Assembly (NCBI GenBank): GCA_029856045.1
Contig: JAHQWG010000028.1
Coordinates: 142,547-206,546 of the forward strand
From: Promethearchaeia archaeon
GTDB lineage: Archaea; Asgardarchaeota; Lokiarchaeia; Sigyniarchaeales; SOKP01
Direction of reading: 5' to 3'
DNA: 64,000 nt
A program made the translations under genes and the position numbers. Of this stretch, positions 36,607 to 44,895 are shown in pieces (the stretch's first letter is position 1; every line of letters starts with the position of its first letter). The notes under the pieces were generated by a model. That model was not told the DNA's origin and ran no database searches. It worked only from the letters and a program-made list of their open reading frames with translations.

Positions 36607-37449
36607 GTGATTTTGTTGAAATCCAAATCTTTAAATATTGTCGCAATTATTGCTCATCCCGACGACCTAACATTCTTCTGTGCGGGAACAATAGCTAAGT
36701 GGGCAGAAGAAGGGCATAATATTTATGTGTTATGTTGCACAAGCGGAAATATAGGAACAGTAAGAACTGATTTAATAAAGAAACAGGTAGCCGATATGCG
36801 AGAAAAAGAACTCAGAGCTTCCAATAAAATACTTGGAGTGAAAGAGAATATAATGTTAGGATATCCAGATGGAGGATTTATACCTGGTCCTGAACTACGA
36901 GAAAAACTCGTCTATTATGTTAGGAAACTAAAGGCAGACCGAATAGTAACTTTTGATCCTTGGGCAACTTATGAAGTTCATCCCGACCACTTAATTGTAG
37001 GACGAATGGCATCAGAGGCAGGAGCTTTCGCAGTTTTCCCATTGTTATATCCTGAACAAATTAAAGAAGGAGTGGAACCCTATACTTGCTCTGAAGTATG
37101 GTATATGGGGCTACTTGGTCACCTACCCAACTACTTTGTAGACATCTCTTCAACCCTCGAAAAGAAAATTAATGCCATCCTAAAGTTTGAAGCCTCACTA
37201 ACACTCGTAGCTCAATTATTTGCACCAAATATTGACCCTGCCAATGTTGGTCCAGAGGATCTGAAAAAATTATCCAAATATGCAAATAAATTGTTTCGTT
37301 CCATGGCGGCTGGCGTCGGACAGAAGGTTAAACTTAACGCAGCCGAAGCATTCTATGTTCAAAAAATTCTACCTGGACACTTCGATAACTTTCAAGAGCA
37401 GATGAGGGAAATGCTGGGAAATCCTCCTGAACCACCCAAAATCTGCTAA
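36607..37449 (+). CDS. PIG-L/LmbE family N-acetyl-sugar deacetylase
   Basis: A 280-residue zinc deacetylase. The signature AIIAHPDDLTFFCAGTI (about 12-28) supplies His, Asp and Asp, and TFDPWATYEVHPDH near 116-130 supplies the distal His-Pro-Asp-His. Family members remove acetyl groups from GlcNAc-type groups (PIG-L, MshB, BshB). The frame opens with GTG at 36607, with TTG codons two and three codons further on; a weak GAGAG lies 10 bases upstream. It shares its fold with the C-terminal half of the fusion at 27.9 kb and precedes a GPH transporter by 288 bases on the same strand. The sugar is unknown. Confidence 0.9.
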   Translation: MILLKSKSLNIVAIIAHPDDLTFFCAGTIAKWAEEGHNIYVLCCTSGNIGTVRTDLIKKQVADMREKELRASNKILGVKENIMLGYPDGGFIPGPELREKLVYYVRKLKADRIVTFDPWATYEVHPDHLIVGRMASEAGAFAVFPLLYPEQIKEGVEPYTCSEVWYMGLLGHLPNYFVDISSTLEKKINAILKFEASLTLVAQLFAPNIDPANVGPEDLKKLSKYANKLFRSMAAGVGQKVKLNAAEAFYVQKILPGHFDNFQEQMREMLGNPPEPPKIC

Positions 37450-37737
37450 ATGAAATAATCAAGGTTAGATTTAATATAATTTTCAGCCATAAAATCAGAG
37501 ATACTGATTTTATAATCAAATTGCATATCTATTTTTTTAATATTCTTTTTTTATCAGAAAATTCATTGCAACTTAAAAATTGTTATTATTATATTATGGA
37601 GAAAAGTTAGATCAATTAGTCACTTTACAATATAAAACATTAAATAATACTTTAACAAAAAATATTCTAATACATTTTAAAAAATTTTAATAAAAAATTA
37701 GTAAAATTCGATTTTTAAAGATACAAATAAAAAAAAA

Positions 37738-39156
37738 GTGAAATATATGGCTGAAAGTAAAATAATGCGAAAATTTTCAAGAAAACAAAAATTATTTTGG
37801 GCTAGTGCTGCTTTCGGCGGCGCAATCATTTCTAATATTTATGGTGCTACATTACAATACTTTTATCATGTTTATATGAACTTAGGAGCTTCTTGGATTG
37901 CACTATCTGCTTTATTGTATGCTATATGGAATGCCGTAAATGATCCATTATTCGGATTTTGGTCAGATAGAAGTCGCAGCAAAAAGGGTCGGCGTATCCC
38001 TTTCATGAGATATTCAGCACCATTTTTGGGATTAACTTTCATTTTAGTCTGGTTAGTTCCAATAGGTTTGGATCAAATTGGGATATTCATTTGGATGTTG
38101 GTGACCATGGCCCTTTACGATACATTCTACACAATTATCTTTTTAGTCTATTCAGCGCTTCTTCCAGAAATTACAGAAGATGAGAATGAAAGAGGGGCAC
38201 TTCAAACGTATGGTTCTTTATTAACATTAGTGGGAATGATTTTAGGATTTGTTTTACCAGAGGTATTACGACCTCATGTAGGTCAAACAGATCTATTCCC
38301 CTTCTATATAGGAATGATGATTATAGGGATTATTGGTGCGTTGCTTATCTTGATTACAACTTATAAGTTTAAAGAACGTCCAGAATTCACTCTAGTAGAT
38401 ATCCCTCTTAGTTTAAAAGATTCATTGAAATATACCTTTAAGAGTAAATCATTTATAATATTAGTAAGTGCGAATTTTATGACTATTTTTATGCAACAAC
38501 TACTGCTTAGCCACATTTTTTATTTAGCTGATTATGTTATGCAAGTTAGTTCGATATTATTATTTTTATGTGTCATTATTGGACTTCTAGCTGGGACATT
38601 TGTTGCCAATATTCTTGCAGGTAAATTCGGTGTTGTTAAAGCTAATCAACTACTTTTGCTAATCGGTTCTATTCCTTTAATATTAATCTTTTTCGTTGAT
38701 GGGGTCATTATATATGTCTTTCAAATCTTAGCTGGCTTTGGATTATCTGGTCCATTAGTTTTAACAAATGTTCTCTTCGCACAAGTTTGTGATGAAGATG
38801 AAATAAGGTCAGGTGTTCGAAGAGAAGCTGCTTTCTTCGGAATAAATGCATTGGTTACAAAACCCGCTCAATCTCTCTCTTTAATAATAGGTCCATCGTT
38901 ATTAACGATTGCGGGTTTTTTAACATCTCCGACAGGTGAAATTATTTTGTCACAACCCACATCTGCATTATTGGCAATAAAAGCACTAGTTGGTTTAATT
39001 CCAGGATTAGCGGTATTAATTGGCGCAATAATCCTTATATGGTATCCTCTTAAAGGAGATTATCTGAAAGAAGTTAAACAGAAAATCCTTGATATACATG
39101 GTGAAAAAGAATTAAAATTAAAGGAATTACAATCAAAGAATATATCTAAAGAGTAG
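37738..39156 (+). CDS. GPH-family sugar:cation symporter (MFS), second copy
   Basis: A 472-residue, 12-TM symporter homologous to the one at 30.0 kb. It shows AIWNAVNDPLFGFWSDRSRSKKGRRIPFM after TM2 and CDEDEIRSGVRREAAFFGINA late in the chain, both GPH family signatures. The frame opens at GTG (37738) with ATG three codons later (37747); no SD resolves them. The C-terminal tail is highly charged. It follows a PIG-L deacetylase on the same strand, repeating the deacetylase plus GPH pairing seen at 28-31 kb, which suggests related substrates. A T-rich tract downstream may end the transcript. Confidence 0.93.
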   Translation: MKYMAESKIMRKFSRKQKLFWASAAFGGAIISNIYGATLQYFYHVYMNLGASWIALSALLYAIWNAVNDPLFGFWSDRSRSKKGRRIPFMRYSAPFLGLTFILVWLVPIGLDQIGIFIWMLVTMALYDTFYTIIFLVYSALLPEITEDENERGALQTYGSLLTLVGMILGFVLPEVLRPHVGQTDLFPFYIGMMIIGIIGALLILITTYKFKERPEFTLVDIPLSLKDSLKYTFKSKSFIILVSANFMTIFMQQLLLSHIFYLADYVMQVSSILLFLCVIIGLLAGTFVANILAGKFGVVKANQLLLLIGSIPLILIFFVDGVIIYVFQILAGFGLSGPLVLTNVLFAQVCDEDEIRSGVRREAAFFGINALVTKPAQSLSLIIGPSLLTIAGFLTSPTGEIILSQPTSALLAIKALVGLIPGLAVLIGAIILIWYPLKGDYLKEVKQKILDIHGEKELKLKELQSKNISKE

Positions 39157-39200
39157 CGATATTAAGTAATAAAAAAAAACAAATCTATTTAAAATTTTAA

Positions 39201-39230
39201 ATCTTTTTTTTTGATTTTTTCTTTTTTCTC
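39201..39230 (+). terminator. putative T-tract terminator after the second GPH gene
   Basis: Three runs of six to nine T residues lie 45-75 bases after the stop codon. Oligo-T tracts end transcription in archaea. No hairpin is needed or seen. Confidence 0.45.
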
Positions 39231-39402
39231 ATTAGATTAAAGTTTTTATTTACTTTATCTAATCTTATATTAAATTCTAAACGAATTATAATAAAAACTA
39301 CAAAAACCGCTTTGAGTATTTTAAATTTAAAGGAATCTAAATGAGTCATACCAAACAAAGAAAGATTTAGGAAAAATAGAAAATAAAAGAGCTGATATAA
39401 AA

Positions 39403-40374
39403 ATGAGTATTGATAATAACAAAAAAAAAATTTTTATGATTACTTTTCTTATATCATATAAATGCACTAATGAATGCAAGCATTGTGCGCTTCTAGGATC
39501 ACCAAATCAAGACGAAATTACAATAAAATTAGAGGATGTAAAAAGCTATTTAGAAGACTTAACATCAAATTATATAGTTGAAGAAGTCGGTTTTTTTGGA
39601 GGAGAACCTCTACTTAATTTTAATTTACTAGTTAGCCTCATTGAAGAAGTGAAGAGATTTGATATTACAAAGATTGGATTACCAACGAATGGATATTGGG
39701 GAAAAAGTGATTTAATTGCTAAGAAATATGCCCTAAAGTTAAAAGAAGCGGGATTATATCGCATTGGTTTTAGCGTTGACGCATTTCATCAAGAATTTAT
39801 TTCGCTCGATGTCGTAAGGCGAGCAATAAAAGCTGCTCATGAAGTTGGGATTGAATGGATAGCTTTGATGCCCAAATATCTAGGATCGGAAAATGAAAAA
39901 AATCTTTTTAATGAACAAACTAAAAGTATGATTGATGTTCTTTCAAAAGAGTTTGAGTTTTGCGAGGTAATAAAGAGTGAGGTAATAGTGACAGGTCGAG
40001 CCACACAAGAACTATCAAAATATTACTCAATGAACGCAATACCCTCAGATAAATGCCTTATTCTTAAGACTCCGGTGTTTTCAATTGATCCAAATGGATG
40101 GGTTTCTCATCAATCGTGTCATGGAATTTGTATCGGGAATGCCAAGAAAAAATCTGTGTCTGAAATAATAAGTGAGTATAACTATAGAAAACATCCGATA
40201 ATAGGTAAGTTAGTAGCTAAGGGAGGACCTAAAAATCTTCTTGAAATCGCGATTGAAAAAGGATATAAGCCTCAAAATGGATATGTGGATAAATGTCACC
40301 TCTGCTTTTGTGCGCGGAATTTTCTCCGTCCTTTTTATCCAAATATCCTCGAACCTTCAAATTTGTACTTTTAA
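39403..40374 (+). CDS. radical SAM protein with C-terminal Cys-rich region
   Basis: A 323-residue radical SAM enzyme. The [4Fe-4S] motif is C21-x3-C25-x2-C28 (YKCTNECKHCAL), followed by GFFGGEPLL (the GGE SAM motif) and TNGYWG. The C-terminal part has further Cys residues (DKCLILKTPVF, HQSCHGICIGNA, DKCHLCFCARNF), with spacing like a SPASM or twitch auxiliary cluster region. Such enzymes modify peptides, sugars or cofactors. It starts at ATG, 43 bases upstream of a GlcD-like gene in the same direction, so it probably belongs to the oxidase operon. No precursor-peptide gene is visible nearby. The substrate is unknown. Confidence 0.88.
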   Translation: MSIDNNKKKIFMITFLISYKCTNECKHCALLGSPNQDEITIKLEDVKSYLEDLTSNYIVEEVGFFGGEPLLNFNLLVSLIEEVKRFDITKIGLPTNGYWGKSDLIAKKYALKLKEAGLYRIGFSVDAFHQEFISLDVVRRAIKAAHEVGIEWIALMPKYLGSENEKNLFNEQTKSMIDVLSKEFEFCEVIKSEVIVTGRATQELSKYYSMNAIPSDKCLILKTPVFSIDPNGWVSHQSCHGICIGNAKKKSVSEIISEYNYRKHPIIGKLVAKGGPKNLLEIAIEKGYKPQNGYVDKCHLCFCARNFLRPFYPNILEPSNLYF

Positions 40375-40417
40375 AAAAAATTAAACCTTTTATTTCTTTT
40401 TATCTAATCTTATAATT

Positions 40418-41932
40418 ATGACTTTAATACAAAAATTACAAAATATTGTTACTGAAAAATTTGCTTCTGATGATATTTACGTGCGCCATGCTTACAGTCG
40501 TAATGTACATCCGGATTTACAAGGCGTTCCAGAATATGTAGTTAGACCAAAAGATGCTAAGGAAATATCAGAAATCCTAAAAGTAGCCAATGAAGAAAAT
40601 ATTCCCGTTATACCACGTGGTGGTGGAGATTGTGAATGGGGAGGCAGTATAGCAACTGGAGATGTCGGAATTATCTTAGATATGAAGAGAATGGATAATA
40701 TCATGAATCTTGATGAAGAGAATCTTATTTGCACGGTAGAGGCTGGAATTTCATGGGGAAAATTAAATGAATATTTATCTCGGTTTGGACTTTATACTGG
40801 TTGTATGGGTCCAGGAAGTGGTTTAACTGCTTCAATTGGTGGTGGAATCTCTCATCACTCTGTAGGTGCTGGTGGGTGCGCTAAATATGGAGCTTGCACA
40901 AACCAACTCGTCTCTTTGGAAGTAGTCCTTCCCACAGGTGAAATAATTGAGACAGGATCTCAAGCTAATAAATTTTCAAAGTTTCCCTTCAACAGATTTG
41001 GCAACGGACCTGATCTGGCAGGATTATTTTGTGGAGATAACGGAATTTATGGTGTTAAAACTAAGGTTTCCTTACAAGTATTTCCAAAACCTCCCTTTGC
41101 GAATTATAAAACATTTCTGTGTCCGCGGAATTCAGCTGAAGTTGCTGCTCAAATTTTTACTGAAATAAGACAAAAAGGAATAGATGTTTATGATGCCATG
41201 TATATTGATGAGATCCTTATAAAACTTGGTACTAATACATTCGGAATGTATCCAATGTTTGAGCATCTAAAAAGAAAAAGGGGTATAGTCTTTTATGTCG
41301 TAGAAGCAAATTCTGAACAAGAATTAGAAGAAAAAATTAAACAATTGGATAATATTCTTTTAAGTAATAAAGCCGAAGAGTTGGGTTCAGAGATTGCGGA
41401 TGGCAATTTCGCAAAATGGCATTATACCGAAGGACAATGGCAGACATATCATAATTGCTGGGGAATTATACCCACTTTTGAAAATATTACCACGGAATGC
41501 TTTACACCAATAAAATCTTTTCCTAAAATTCTCAAAGATATCGAAGTATGGGATATAGAAAATGAAGAAAACATGAAAAAAATCGAGGAAATAGCGGGAT
41601 TTCGTCCAATTAGTGGGACTGGAGTTGTTCCATTGGTTGATGGTAATAATGTAGAATTAACTTGCGGATTTACCACTTTTGGTTGTTATCATGATGGAGA
41701 ATACCATGAAATTATCAAAGATATCAATCTTAAATTGTGGAAATCATTTTTAACCTTGGTTTTAAAACATGGCGTCCAATTTTATATGATGGGTAGCATT
41801 CCCTCTCGTCTTATGGTTGAAATTGGTGCCTATACTTCAGAATATTATAACCTTATGAAATCGATTAAAAAAACCCTCGATCCACACATGATTTTAAGTC
41901 GTGGGAAATTTAATTTTTGGGAGGATGATTAA
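40418..41932 (+). CDS. FAD-linked oxidase GlcD-like, copy A
   Basis: A 504-residue FAD oxidase. The PCMH domain has VVRPKDAKEISEILKVANEENIPVIPRGGGDCEWGGS, EAGISWGKLNEYLS, GPGSGLTASIGGGISHHS and GNGPDLAGLFCGDNGIYGVKTK. The C-terminus ends SIKKTLDPHMILSRGKFNFW, as in glycolate/D-lactate oxidases. Three bases separate it from the Fe-S gene, so translation is probably coupled. It is a tandem paralogue of the gene at 43.2 kb, and the two flank the same Fe-S gene. A 79-base stretch (41351-41429) matches the other copy at all but three positions while flanking sequence is more diverged. The substrate is probably a 2-hydroxy acid. Confidence 0.93.
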   Translation: MTLIQKLQNIVTEKFASDDIYVRHAYSRNVHPDLQGVPEYVVRPKDAKEISEILKVANEENIPVIPRGGGDCEWGGSIATGDVGIILDMKRMDNIMNLDEENLICTVEAGISWGKLNEYLSRFGLYTGCMGPGSGLTASIGGGISHHSVGAGGCAKYGACTNQLVSLEVVLPTGEIIETGSQANKFSKFPFNRFGNGPDLAGLFCGDNGIYGVKTKVSLQVFPKPPFANYKTFLCPRNSAEVAAQIFTEIRQKGIDVYDAMYIDEILIKLGTNTFGMYPMFEHLKRKRGIVFYVVEANSEQELEEKIKQLDNILLSNKAEELGSEIADGNFAKWHYTEGQWQTYHNCWGIIPTFENITTECFTPIKSFPKILKDIEVWDIENEENMKKIEEIAGFRPISGTGVVPLVDGNNVELTCGFTTFGCYHDGEYHEIIKDINLKLWKSFLTLVLKHGVQFYMMGSIPSRLMVEIGAYTSEYYNLMKSIKKTLDPHMILSRGKFNFWEDD

Positions 41933-41935
41933 AAG

Positions 41936-43159
41936 ATGAGCAAAATAGAAAATTTAAAAAAGCAATGGGAAGCTATTATGTCCTGCATGGGGTGCGGTGA
42001 TTGTGGCTTTGCCATAAGACCAGCGGTGGGGAGATATTTGGTCTGTCCTGTAAAAGAAGCCAAAGGAGAAGAAGGTTTTGAAATTTGGTTTGCCCGAGGT
42101 AGAATGAATGTTCTTAAAAGTATTTTGGAGGGGAAACTCGAATTAAGTAAAGATTTAGCGGAGTTTGCTTATCAGTGCTCTGAATGTGGCTCTTGTACGG
42201 ACACGTGTCATGAAACACATAATCCATATATTATCCTTAATACCTCAAAATGGATTGACCATGTAGAAGTATGGCACGCTTTAAGGCAAGATTTAATTAA
42301 AGCAGGTTTTGCGCCACTTGACCGCCATGCCAAATTAATTGAATACATGAATAATCCAGATATGAGAAATCCTTATGGTGAGCCTAAAGAGAAAAAGTTT
42401 GAGTGGCTCAATGATGTTAAAGGAGTTTCTAAAACAGGGGATCTCGCTTTTTATGCTGGTTGCACTGAACCACTAAGACAAAAGGAAACCTTATTAAATC
42501 TAGCCAAAATTTTCAATGCCGCAGGTAAAGAATTTGCTGTTATAGAAGATGAATGGTGCTGTGGGTCTATTTCAATACGTATTGGGGATATTGAAGCTGT
42601 TAAACCTAATATTGAACATAATATTGAACAGATTAAAAAAACTGGAGCAAAAAAGGTATTTGTGGCTTGTGCAGGATGTTATAGGACTTTAAAAAAGGAC
42701 TGGCCTGAAATATTTGGTCAAGATTTGCCGTTTGAAGTTGTTAATGTTACAGAAGTTCTCTTAGATCTAATCAACAATGAAAGTTTAAAAATTCCTGAAA
42801 AGGATACAGAAGTAATAAAAGTTGCCTATCATGACCCTTGTCATTTAGGACGGCATATGGATTTTTACGAACCACCTCGAGAAGTTATTGCAAAAATACC
42901 AAATACAGAAATGATTGAATTAAGGCGAAATAGAAATAATGCTTGGTGTTGTGGCGCTGGAGGTGGAGTAAAAAGTCAATTTCCTGAATTGGCTTTGGAT
43001 ATTGCAAAAGATAGAATTGATGAGGCAGTTGAGTCCGGTATAGATATATTGCTTACAGAATGTCCATTTTGTGTCGGAAATTTAGCAGATAGTGTAAAAA
43101 AAGAAAACACAAATATGAAAGTATTAGATATCATTGATTACATTGCTACAAAAATATAA
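41936..43159 (+). CDS. HdrD/GlcF-like Fe-S protein with two CCG domains
   Basis: A 407-residue electron-transfer subunit. Cluster-binding Cys sets are CMGCGDCGF with distant VCP (about 17-35) and CSECGSCTDTCHETHNP (about 81-97). Two CCG domains follow: WCCGSISIRIG plus CAGCYRTL, and WCCGAGGGVKSQFPE plus ECPFCVGN. It is homologous to the protein at 31.7 kb. It lies three bases after one GlcD-like gene and 58 bases before the other, so it may serve both flavoproteins. It probably moves electrons from substrate-reduced FAD to a quinone, ferredoxin or thiol acceptor; no membrane anchor is encoded here. Confidence 0.93.
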   Translation: MSKIENLKKQWEAIMSCMGCGDCGFAIRPAVGRYLVCPVKEAKGEEGFEIWFARGRMNVLKSILEGKLELSKDLAEFAYQCSECGSCTDTCHETHNPYIILNTSKWIDHVEVWHALRQDLIKAGFAPLDRHAKLIEYMNNPDMRNPYGEPKEKKFEWLNDVKGVSKTGDLAFYAGCTEPLRQKETLLNLAKIFNAAGKEFAVIEDEWCCGSISIRIGDIEAVKPNIEHNIEQIKKTGAKKVFVACAGCYRTLKKDWPEIFGQDLPFEVVNVTEVLLDLINNESLKIPEKDTEVIKVAYHDPCHLGRHMDFYEPPREVIAKIPNTEMIELRRNRNNAWCCGAGGGVKSQFPELALDIAKDRIDEAVESGIDILLTECPFCVGNLADSVKKENTNMKVLDIIDYIATKI

Positions 43160-43217
43160 AATATTTAAATCAAATTTTATTTTTAAAATTTTTTAAGATT
43201 TTTCTAAGGAATGAAAT

Positions 43218-44723
43218 ATGTCTGAAGTATATCAAAAATTAAAAAAAATCGTTTCAGAAAAATTTGTATCGAATGATCTATATATGCGACATGCTTATAG
43301 TCGCAATGTCGATCCTGTTCTGCAGGGGATCCCTGAATATGTAGTAAGACCTAAAGACGCCAAGGAAATCTCTGAAATTTTAAAAATAGTAAATGAAGAG
43401 AATATACCTGTAATTCCACGAGGAGCTGGATGCTGTGAGTTTGGAGGAAGTAAACCGATTGGAGATGGAGGAATTGTTTTAGATATGAAAAGAATGGAAA
43501 ATATAATCAATTTAGATGAAGAAAATCTTATTATTACTGTCGAAGCGGGAATATCTTGGTCAAAATTAAATGAATATTTATCTCAATTTGGGCTTTACAC
43601 AGGATGTATGGGTCCAGGAAGTGGTTTGACCGCTTCTGTTGGAGGAGGTATCTCACATCACTCTGTTGGTGGAGGGGGCTGTGCAAAGTATGGAGCCTGT
43701 ACAAATCAACTCGTTTCCTTGGAGATTGTTCTTCCAACTGGAGAAATAATTGAAACTGGTTCTCAAGCTAATAAATATTCGAAGTTTCCATTCAATCGAT
43801 TTGGTAATGGACCTGACCTAGCAAGTTTATTCTGTGGAGATAATGGAATCTTTGGGGTTAAGACAAAAGTTTCATTGCAAGTATTTCCTAGACCAGATTT
43901 TGCCAATTATAAGACTTTTTTACTACCCCGAAAATCAGTTGAAGCATCCGTTAATATTTTCACAGAAATAAGAAAGAAGGGAGTTGATGTTTATGATGCA
44001 ATATATATTATGGATCTTCTGGTATCAGTTGGCTGTCAATATGGTTTATTTCCCTTGTGGGATAACTTAAAAAGAAAGCGTGGGGTCTTTTTTTATGTTA
44101 TAGAAGCAAATTCAGAGGTAGAATTGGAGGAAAAAACAAAACAATTAGACAATATTCTTTTAACTAATAAAGCCGAAGAGTTGGGTCCAGAGATTGCGGA
44201 TGGCAATTTCGCAAAATGGCATTATACAGAACAGGGGCATTGGCTCTTTGCTCATAATTTATGGGGTGTAGTCCCCGGATTTGAGCCATTAGATGCGGAG
44301 TGCCATACTCCAATTAATTCTTATCCAGCAATCTTGAAAGATTTAGATCAATGGGATCAGGAGCATTCTGAGGAAATGAATATGATTTTAGAGATTGCAG
44401 GATTCCGTCCTATTACTGGTAGTGGTCCAATCATTTTAATTGATGGCAATAATGTTGAATTTACTTGCGGATTTACGAGTTTTGCAAGTTATATTGATGG
44501 TAAGTATTATGATATTATTAGAGAGACAAACATTAAATTATGGAAATCAATATTGGAAAGGGTTACAAAGTGGGGAGTTCAATGGTATATGATGGGTGAG
44601 ATAATGAGCAGGTTGATGATCGAAATTGGAGCATATTCAGAAGAATATTATAATTTTCTGAAATCGATAAAGAAGACTCTCGATCCCAATTTGATTTTAA
44701 GTAGAGGGAAATTCAATTTTTAA
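43218..44723 (+). CDS. FAD-linked oxidase GlcD-like, copy B
   Basis: A 501-residue paralogue of the oxidase at 40.4 kb with the same blocks: VVRPKDAKEISEILKIVNEENIPVIPRGAGCCEFGGS, GPGSGLTASVGGGISHHSVGGGG and a C-terminal SIKKTLDPNLILSRGKFNF. The main differences lie in the middle (IMDLLVSVGCQYGLF versus IDEILIKLGTNTFGM), likely the substrate cap, so specificity may differ. It starts at ATG and completes a GlcD-FeS-GlcD arrangement. The tract 44151-44229 is nearly identical to copy A, which points to recent exchange between the two. A T-run at 44742-44750 may end the transcript. Confidence 0.93.
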   Translation: MSEVYQKLKKIVSEKFVSNDLYMRHAYSRNVDPVLQGIPEYVVRPKDAKEISEILKIVNEENIPVIPRGAGCCEFGGSKPIGDGGIVLDMKRMENIINLDEENLIITVEAGISWSKLNEYLSQFGLYTGCMGPGSGLTASVGGGISHHSVGGGGCAKYGACTNQLVSLEIVLPTGEIIETGSQANKYSKFPFNRFGNGPDLASLFCGDNGIFGVKTKVSLQVFPRPDFANYKTFLLPRKSVEASVNIFTEIRKKGVDVYDAIYIMDLLVSVGCQYGLFPLWDNLKRKRGVFFYVIEANSEVELEEKTKQLDNILLTNKAEELGPEIADGNFAKWHYTEQGHWLFAHNLWGVVPGFEPLDAECHTPINSYPAILKDLDQWDQEHSEEMNMILEIAGFRPITGSGPIILIDGNNVEFTCGFTSFASYIDGKYYDIIRETNIKLWKSILERVTKWGVQWYMMGEIMSRLMIEIGAYSEEYYNFLKSIKKTLDPNLILSRGKFNF

Positions 44724-44741
44724 GGAAATTAACTCTTTTAA

Positions 44742-44750
44742 TTTTTTTTT
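44742..44750 (+). terminator. putative T-tract terminator after GlcD copy B
   Basis: A run of nine T residues lies 19 bases after the stop codon, in a 172-base spacer before the next same-strand gene. It is a composition-based call. Confidence 0.4.
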
Positions 44751-44895
44751 AAAGAAAAAATTAAAAATTATTATAATCCATATCAGTAAATATAAAAAAA
44801 GTAATTATACTCAATATTATGATCTATAAAGAAATTGTTTAGATTATTTTTGATATTTTTTTGATAAAATTAATTATTATATAGGGAAAGAAATC

